Part shown: piece after piece, positions 37,385-40,803 of the stretch
Layout of the letters: every line of letters begins with the position of its first letter
Position numbering within the stretch: the stretch's first letter is position 1
Origin: Castellaniella sp.
Lineage (GTDB): Bacteria > Pseudomonadota > Gammaproteobacteria > Burkholderiales > Burkholderiaceae_B
Length of the DNA: 40,803 bases
Direction: 5' to 3'
Assembly (NCBI GenBank): GCA_019104865.1
Contig: JAHRWZ010000088.1
Location: forward strand, 1-40,803
Notes under the pieces: generated by a model
Databases searched by the model: none
What the model was told of the DNA's origin: nothing
The model's input: only the letters and a program-made list of their open reading frames with translations
Made by a program: the position numbers and the translations under genes

Positions 37385-38208
37385 GCGGTTCCCCGTCGTG
37401 CCGCGAACCAGCGCTCGAAGGCCGGCGTCAGCGGGTAGTGGAATCCGATGGGGCCATCGGGCCGGCCTTCCAGGAATTGTTGCAGGTACTCGTCCTGGGA
37501 GGCGGAGAGCTCGGCTGGCGTGCCATGGGCGATCAACCGTCCTTGTCCGATCAGATAGATCTGGTCCGCGATGGGGAAGGATTTCGCAACGTCGTGGGTA
37601 ATCAGGATCGAGGCGCAGCCCAGTGTGTCGGTCATGCGGCGGATCAGCTGCGCCGTGATGCCCAGGGAAATCGGATCCAGGCCCGCGAAGGGTTCGTCGT
37701 ACAGGATCAGTTCGGGTTCCAGCACGATAGCCCGGGCCAATGCGACGCGCCGTGCCATGCCGCCGGAAATTTCCGAGATGCGCAGGTGGGCCGCATGGCG
37801 CAGGCCGACCGCCTGGAGTTTATCCAGGACGCGTTCCAGAATCTGTTGTTCTGAAATGCAGGTGTGTTCACGCAACGGAAAGGCGACGTTCTCGAAGACG
37901 TTCAAGTCCGTGAACAGTGCGCCGCCCTGGAACAAGACGCCCATGCGCTGGCGAAGTTCGCGCAGGGGTTCGCCGTGTAGCCGGGCCATATCCTGGCCAA
38001 AGACCATGATGCGCCCGGATTGCGCCTGCAGTTGGCCGGTCGCGGCGCGCAGCAGCGTGGTCTTGCCCGATCCGGATCCGCCCATCATGGCCACGACCTG
38101 TTTCGGCATGACCTTCAGGTCGATGTCGCGCAACACGGTGAAGTCTCCGTAGCCTAACGAGGCGCTGGCGAAGGTTACGACAGGATCGGTGGGATTGGTT
38201 GAACTCAT
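37381..38208 (-). CDS. mlaF: Phospholipid ABC transporter ATP-binding protein MlaF
   Basis: 275 residues. Walker A GGSGSGKTTLL, signature ISGGMARR, Walker B LILYDEPFAGLD and the H-loop ITHDVAKSF are intact. ATPase of the MlaFEDB complex. In E. coli its C-terminal tail binds the STAS protein MlaB; no mlaB gene is in this operon. First gene of the long minus-strand run ending at tatC. Confidence 0.96.
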   Translation of the reverse strand: MSSTNPTDPVVTFASASLGYGDFTVLRDIDLKVMPKQVVAMMGGSGSGKTTLLRAATGQLQAQSGRIMVFGQDMARLHGEPLRELRQRMGVLFQGGALFTDLNVFENVAFPLREHTCISEQQILERVLDKLQAVGLRHAAHLRISEISGGMARRVALARAIVLEPELILYDEPFAGLDPISLGITAQLIRRMTDTLGCASILITHDVAKSFPIADQIYLIGQGRLIAHGTPAELSASQDEYLQQFLEGRPDGPIGFHYPLTPAFERWFAARRGTA

Positions 38209-38237
38209 CGGGGGTCAATTGGCCGCATCGGTTTAAC

Positions 38238-38243
38238 ATTGTA
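38238..38243 (-). promoter_or_regulatory. Candidate -10 box for the mla operon
   Basis: On the minus strand TACAAT lies 30 bases before mlaF. No good -35 hexamer was found 16 to 18 bases upstream, so the assignment is weak. This gap is shared with the divergent sigma-factor gene. Confidence 0.3.
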
Positions 38244-38296
38244 CCTGTGCTGATCAGTGGGGCCGAGACGCCCTTGTCACCGGGATCAGTCGAGCG

Positions 38297-38321
38297 GGAA
38301 CTTTTTGCGCCGCCATTCGTT
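38297..38321 (+). promoter_or_regulatory. ECF-type promoter of the sigma-factor operon
   Basis: GGAACTT (38297-38303, within GGAACTTTTT) and CGTT (38318-38321) are 14 bases apart, followed by GGAG. The same elements with the same spacing occur at 39860-39884. GGAACTT is the usual -35 of RpoE-like ECF sigma factors. Start of transcription would be at about 38327-38331, almost at the GTG start codon. Confidence 0.65.
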
Positions 38322-38330
38322 GGAGAAGGG

Positions 38331-38879
38331 GTGAACGCGGATGCCGACCTCGAGGATATGCGCTATGCGGTGCGCGCCAGTGCCGGGGATGCGGACGCCT
38401 ATGCCTGGCTGGTAACGCGGCATCAGGGCGCCGTCCATCGTTATCTCGTGCGGTTGATCGGGGTCCCGGAAATCGCGCGCGAGTTGACGCAGGACACCTT
38501 TTTGCGGGCTTACCAGGCGATCCGGACCTGGCAACCGGAGGCGCGGTTCCTGACCTGGCTGTTCCGGATTGCACGCAACCTGGCGCTGGACCACTTGCGG
38601 CGTGCGAAACACGTGCGCTTGGAGCCGCTGGACGAGGGTCTCGACGTGCCGGACCCCGCCCCCGGACCGGAAAAGCAGCTTGAAACCCGGCAAAGGGCGC
38701 GCGAGCTGGAACGGGCTCTGGCCACTCTGGCGCCGGCGCATCGCGAGATCCTGCTGCTGCGCGAGATCGAGGAAATGTCCTATGAGGATATTGCGCACAC
38801 GCTGGATCTGAACCTGGGCACCGTGCGCTCACGTATTGCCCGTGCCCGGACGGCGTTGCTCGCCGCCCTGAGAACTTGA
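38331..38879 (+). CDS. ECF-type RNA polymerase sigma factor (RpoE-like)
   Basis: 182 residues from a GTG at 38331. Region 2: YAWLVTRHQGAVHRYLVRLI, ELTQDTFLRAYQAIRTWQPE, RFLTWLFRIARNLALDHLRR. Region 4: LERALATLAPAHREILLLRE, IEEMSYEDIAHTLDLNLGTV, RSRIARARTALLAAL. Regions 2 and 4 only, so an ECF sigma factor. GGAG stands before the GTG, but that GGAG lies right after the promoter -10, so the transcript may be leaderless; ATG 38358 is an alternative. It is followed by an anti-sigma gene and a sensor-like gene, and its promoter motif recurs before a later gene. Confidence 0.93.
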   Translation: MNADADLEDMRYAVRASAGDADAYAWLVTRHQGAVHRYLVRLIGVPEIARELTQDTFLRAYQAIRTWQPEARFLTWLFRIARNLALDHLRRAKHVRLEPLDEGLDVPDPAPGPEKQLETRQRARELERALATLAPAHREILLLREIEEMSYEDIAHTLDLNLGTVRSRIARARTALLAALRT

Positions 38880-38893
38880 CCGAGGAAATATCC

Positions 38894-39355
38894 ATGCCTT
38901 GTCCCCACACGCTATTGCTGTCCGCCAGCCTCGATCCGGAATGCACGGACAGGCGACGATCACAGATCCTGGGGCATGTCCGGTCCTGCCCCATCTGCGC
39001 AGCGGAACTGGCGGTGCTCCAATCCCTGTCCGCCGACCTGCGGGCCTTGCCCGACCCGGGTGGGGCGTTAGACCTGTCCGGTGCCTGGAAGGCGTCCCCG
39101 GCGGTTTCCTCGCGCGGCCGCTTCCGCTGGAAATTCTGGCGGGGCGGCTCGTCCTGGTGGACGCAGCTGCCGGCCGGGCTGGCGGTCGCGGCTTCTTTGG
39201 CGGCTGGCGTCGGACTGGCGGACTGGTCCTTGCCCGTGGCGGGGCCTGCGCAGTCTCTGGCTGTGACGGCGCGGATGGACAGTTTTGATCCGGTGCCCCC
39301 GGGCGGGCTGTGTGCCGCGGCCGGCTTGTGCGGAACCCCCCGGGAGCGCACATGA
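38894..39355 (+). CDS. Putative zinc-finger anti-sigma factor
   Basis: 153 residues. The cytoplasmic N-terminus has a zf-HC2-type element ILGHVRSCPICAAEL with His28, Cys32 and Cys35 (HxxxCxxC) and an upstream Cys17, typical of ZAS-domain anti-sigma factors. A membrane helix follows at about 92-112 (LPAGLAVAASLAAGVGLADW), then a short periplasmic tail with one more cysteine pair (LCAAAGLCG). The ATG at 38894 is preceded by GAGGAA; an in-frame TTG at 38876 overlaps the sigma stop. Likely binds the sigma factor encoded before it and releases it on an envelope signal. Confidence 0.85.
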   Translation: MPCPHTLLLSASLDPECTDRRRSQILGHVRSCPICAAELAVLQSLSADLRALPDPGGALDLSGAWKASPAVSSRGRFRWKFWRGGSSWWTQLPAGLAVAASLAAGVGLADWSLPVAGPAQSLAVTARMDSFDPVPPGGLCAAAGLCGTPRERT

Positions 39356-39837
39356 CAGCCCGACTCCGCAACACATTGCTGGCTGTCTCCCTGGCCCTCA
39401 ATGTCGGTTTCCTGGCCACGGCCGTTCAGCGCCACTGGCTCGGTCCCGCGCAGGACCGGCAGGAGGCCATGGCGCCCCTGGCGCAGCGCCTGAACCTGTC
39501 GGCCGCGCAACGGACAGCCTGGACCGCGCTCGAGGGGCCGTTCGTGAGCGACCTGGCCGGGAACTGGGCGGCCATCCGCGCGCAGCGTCAGGCCTTGCTG
39601 GATGAGATCTTTGCCGCGCACCCGGACGAGGCGCGCCTGGCCAGCATCCAGGAGCGGATCGCCGCCTTGCAGGACAGTCAGCAGAAACGCGTGATTCGCC
39701 AGTTGCTGGCCGAACGTGGCGTGCTGGATGCCCATCAGCAAGATGTCCTCAGGAGCCTGTTGATGCAGGAATATGCCGCGCAGGCAGGCCAGGCCACCCA
39801 GGCGGAGCGCCTGCACCAGACGGCGCCGCATCCTTGA
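39352..39837 (+). CDS. Membrane-anchored periplasmic sensor-like protein (CnrX/Spy type)
   Basis: 161 residues, with a signal-anchor at about 6-25 (RNTLLAVSLALNVGFLATAV) and an all-helical periplasmic part: LAQRLNLSAAQRTAWTALEG, RAQRQALLDEIFAAHPDEAR and QKRVIRQLLAERGVLDAHQQ. This pattern is that of the metal-resistance/CpxP-Spy group, to which CnrX belongs. The ATG overlaps the anti-sigma stop (ATGA), so the two are translated together. Inferred role: periplasmic sensing or tuning of the anti-sigma factor. Metal ligands cannot be assigned by eye. Confidence 0.78.
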   Translation: MTARLRNTLLAVSLALNVGFLATAVQRHWLGPAQDRQEAMAPLAQRLNLSAAQRTAWTALEGPFVSDLAGNWAAIRAQRQALLDEIFAAHPDEARLASIQERIAALQDSQQKRVIRQLLAERGVLDAHQQDVLRSLLMQEYAAQAGQATQAERLHQTAPHP

Positions 39838-39859
39838 CGGTGGTGATTGCGGGATGGAT

Positions 39860-39884
39860 GGAACTTTTTTCCGGATGGTCCGTT
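39860..39884 (+). promoter_or_regulatory. ECF-type promoter before the small secreted-protein gene
   Basis: GGAACTT (39860-39866, within GGAACTTTTTT) and CGTT (39881-39884) are 14 bases apart, followed by AGAG. The match to 38297-38321 covers the -35 with its T run, the -10 and the spacing. It lies 46 bases before the ATG at 39931, leaving room for a normal leader and GGAG site. Confidence 0.65.
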
Positions 39885-39930
39885 AGAGCAGATGTCAGAC
39901 CGATATTTGTCCTTTTCACGGAGATGAAAC

Positions 39931-40422
39931 ATGTCCATCCAGGCCCCCCGCCTTCTGCTCGCCCTGAGCCTCGCCCTGCCCCTCGCCTTGTCCGCCGGCC
40001 CCACGCTGGCGCAAACGCATGATCATGGTTCTGCCGCATCGACGGCGCTGACCCTGGATCATGGTCAGAAATGGGCGACCGATGCCCCGTTGCGTCAGGC
40101 CATGGGCAATCTGGCGCAGGCGGTCAACCAGAGTCTGCCGGCGGCCCATGCCGGCACCTTGACCGACGCGCAATATGACGCGCTGGGTACGAAAGCCAAT
40201 CAGGAATTCGCCTATATCGTCGAAAACTGCAAGCTGACGCCGCAAGCCGACGCCGCCCTGCACGTCATTCTGGCGGATATGGTCAACGGTGCCGAAGTCA
40301 TCGGCGGCAAGCTGGCGGGCCAGCCCCGCGCCGACGGTGTCGTTCGCCTGGCGCAGGCGCTGAATCGTTATAGCGAATATTTCGACCATCCCGGCTGGCA
40401 GGAGGTCCAGCTGCCGCATTGA
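39931..40422 (+). CDS. Small secreted protein of unknown function
   Basis: 163 residues with a signal peptide MSIQAPRLLLALSLALPLAL ending near TLAQ, then a THDHG stretch. The mature part has LDHGQKWATDAPLRQAMGNL, TDAQYDALGTKANQEFAYIV, ENCKLTPQADAALHVILADM and ends near YFDHPGWQEVQLPH. Relatives with the KWATDAPLR motif are known in proteobacteria, but I cannot name a proven function; the several histidines, a methionine and one cysteine would allow metal binding. CGGAG stands 7 bases before the ATG. Its promoter matches that of the sigma operon, so it is a likely target of that sigma factor. Confidence 0.8.
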   Translation: MSIQAPRLLLALSLALPLALSAGPTLAQTHDHGSAASTALTLDHGQKWATDAPLRQAMGNLAQAVNQSLPAAHAGTLTDAQYDALGTKANQEFAYIVENCKLTPQADAALHVILADMVNGAEVIGGKLAGQPRADGVVRLAQALNRYSEYFDHPGWQEVQLPH

Positions 40423-40480
40423 GCGGACAGCGCCTGGCGGGTCTGACGCCGGCATTGCCGGACGCCGGGCCCGCCGGCAG

Positions 40481-40803
40481 TCAGCGCGGCAGCACCGACG
40501 ATCCCATCAGATACTCGTCCACCGACCGCGCGCATTGACGGCCTTCGCGGATCGCCCAGACCACCAGGCTCTGCCCACGACGGATATCGCCGGCGGCAAA
40601 CACCTTGGGCACATTGGTAGCGTAGCCGCCGTCGAACTCCGTGGTGGCGCGGGCATTGCCGCGCGCGTCCTTGTCCACGCCAAAGGCATCGAGCACGGGC
40701 GCCACGGGGCTCACAAAGCCCATGGCCAGCAGCACCAGGTCGGCCATGAAGACCTTTTCGGTGCCGGGCACTTCAACGAACTTGCCGTCCTTGAATTCGA
40801 CCT
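40481..40803 (-). CDS. gltD: Glutamate synthase small subunit, C-terminal fragment
   Basis: Partial: the last 107 or so codons, running off the right edge. [40 protein letters not shown] and [20 protein letters not shown], ending in [12 protein letters not shown], match the C-terminus of GltD, the FAD/NADPH-binding beta subunit that supplies electrons to GltB for making glutamate from glutamine and 2-oxoglutarate. [13 protein letters not shown] is the second dinucleotide-binding region. The short gap to the convergent gene at 40422 has GC-rich inverted repeats but no T tract. Confidence 0.93.
   Translation of the reverse strand, partial: VEFKDGKFVEVPGTEKVFMADLVLLAMGFVSPVAPVLDAFGVDKDARGNARATTEFDGGYATNVPKVFAAGDIRRGQSLVVWAIREGRQCARSVDEYLMGSSVLPR

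Overview
The window is GC-rich chromosomal DNA from a betaproteobacterium, most likely a member of the Burkholderiales close to the Alcaligenaceae (Bordetella/Achromobacter/Castellaniella type). This rests on the protein sequences and on the order murA-hisGDBHAFIE-HIT-tatABC next to mlaFEDAC, which is characteristic of Burkholderiales. The genus is not proven. No rRNA, tRNA, CRISPR array, insertion sequence or prophage gene was seen.

Layout. (1) 1-692: end of the S10 ribosomal operon (rplP fragment, rpmC, rpsQ), closed by tandem hairpins and a terminator. (2) 693-10510: a block of non-ribosomal genes that separates the S10 operon from the spc operon. It holds a possible tiny Cys-containing ORF, a conserved hypothetical gene with a gamma-glutamyltranspeptidase gene, a minus-strand fatty-acid set (TetR regulator, FadL porin, DUF4442 hotdog protein, secreted chalcone-isomerase-like protein, FadD acyl-CoA ligase), and a LapD-like membrane protein with degenerate GGDEF and EAL domains. 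(3) 10511-19871: spc and alpha operons (rplN to secY, infA, rpmJ, rpsM-rpsK-rpsD-rpoA-rplQ), starting at a strong promoter and ending at a strong terminator; unusually long structured gaps flank rpoA. (4) 19946-22661: cutA and dsbD. (5) 22721-38208, all minus strand, in reading order: mlaF-mlaE-mlaD-mlaA-mlaC, an ABC-2 exporter pair, a BolA-like gene, murA, hisG-hisD-hisB-hisH-hisA-hisF-hisI-hisE, a HIT hydrolase and tatA-tatB-tatC. mlaB and hisC are absent from their usual places, and the mlaB place holds a large nested inverted-repeat structure. (6) 38297-40422: an ECF sigma factor, a zinc-finger anti-sigma factor and a membrane-anchored periplasmic sensor-like protein, followed by a small secreted protein. 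(7) 40481-end: the C-terminal end of gltD.

How the genes fit together. The fatty-acid set covers outer-membrane entry (FadL), a possible periplasmic carrier (CHI-fold protein), thioester chemistry (DUF4442) and CoA activation (FadD). The Mla genes move phospholipid between the membranes. The his genes encode most of histidine biosynthesis, but an aminotransferase (HisC), a HisZ partner and a phosphatase must lie elsewhere.

The two strongest leads are: (a) two near-identical ECF-type promoters, GGAACTTTTT followed by CGTT with a 14-base gap after GGAACTT, one directly before the sigma gene and one before the downstream secreted-protein gene, which defines a self-contained envelope-stress or metal-response module; and (b) the roughly 207-base nested inverted-repeat element at 34167-34373. 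A third is the fatty-acid operon with a secreted CHI-fold protein, whose regulator-proximal palindrome recurs at the -35 of the spc ribosomal promoter.
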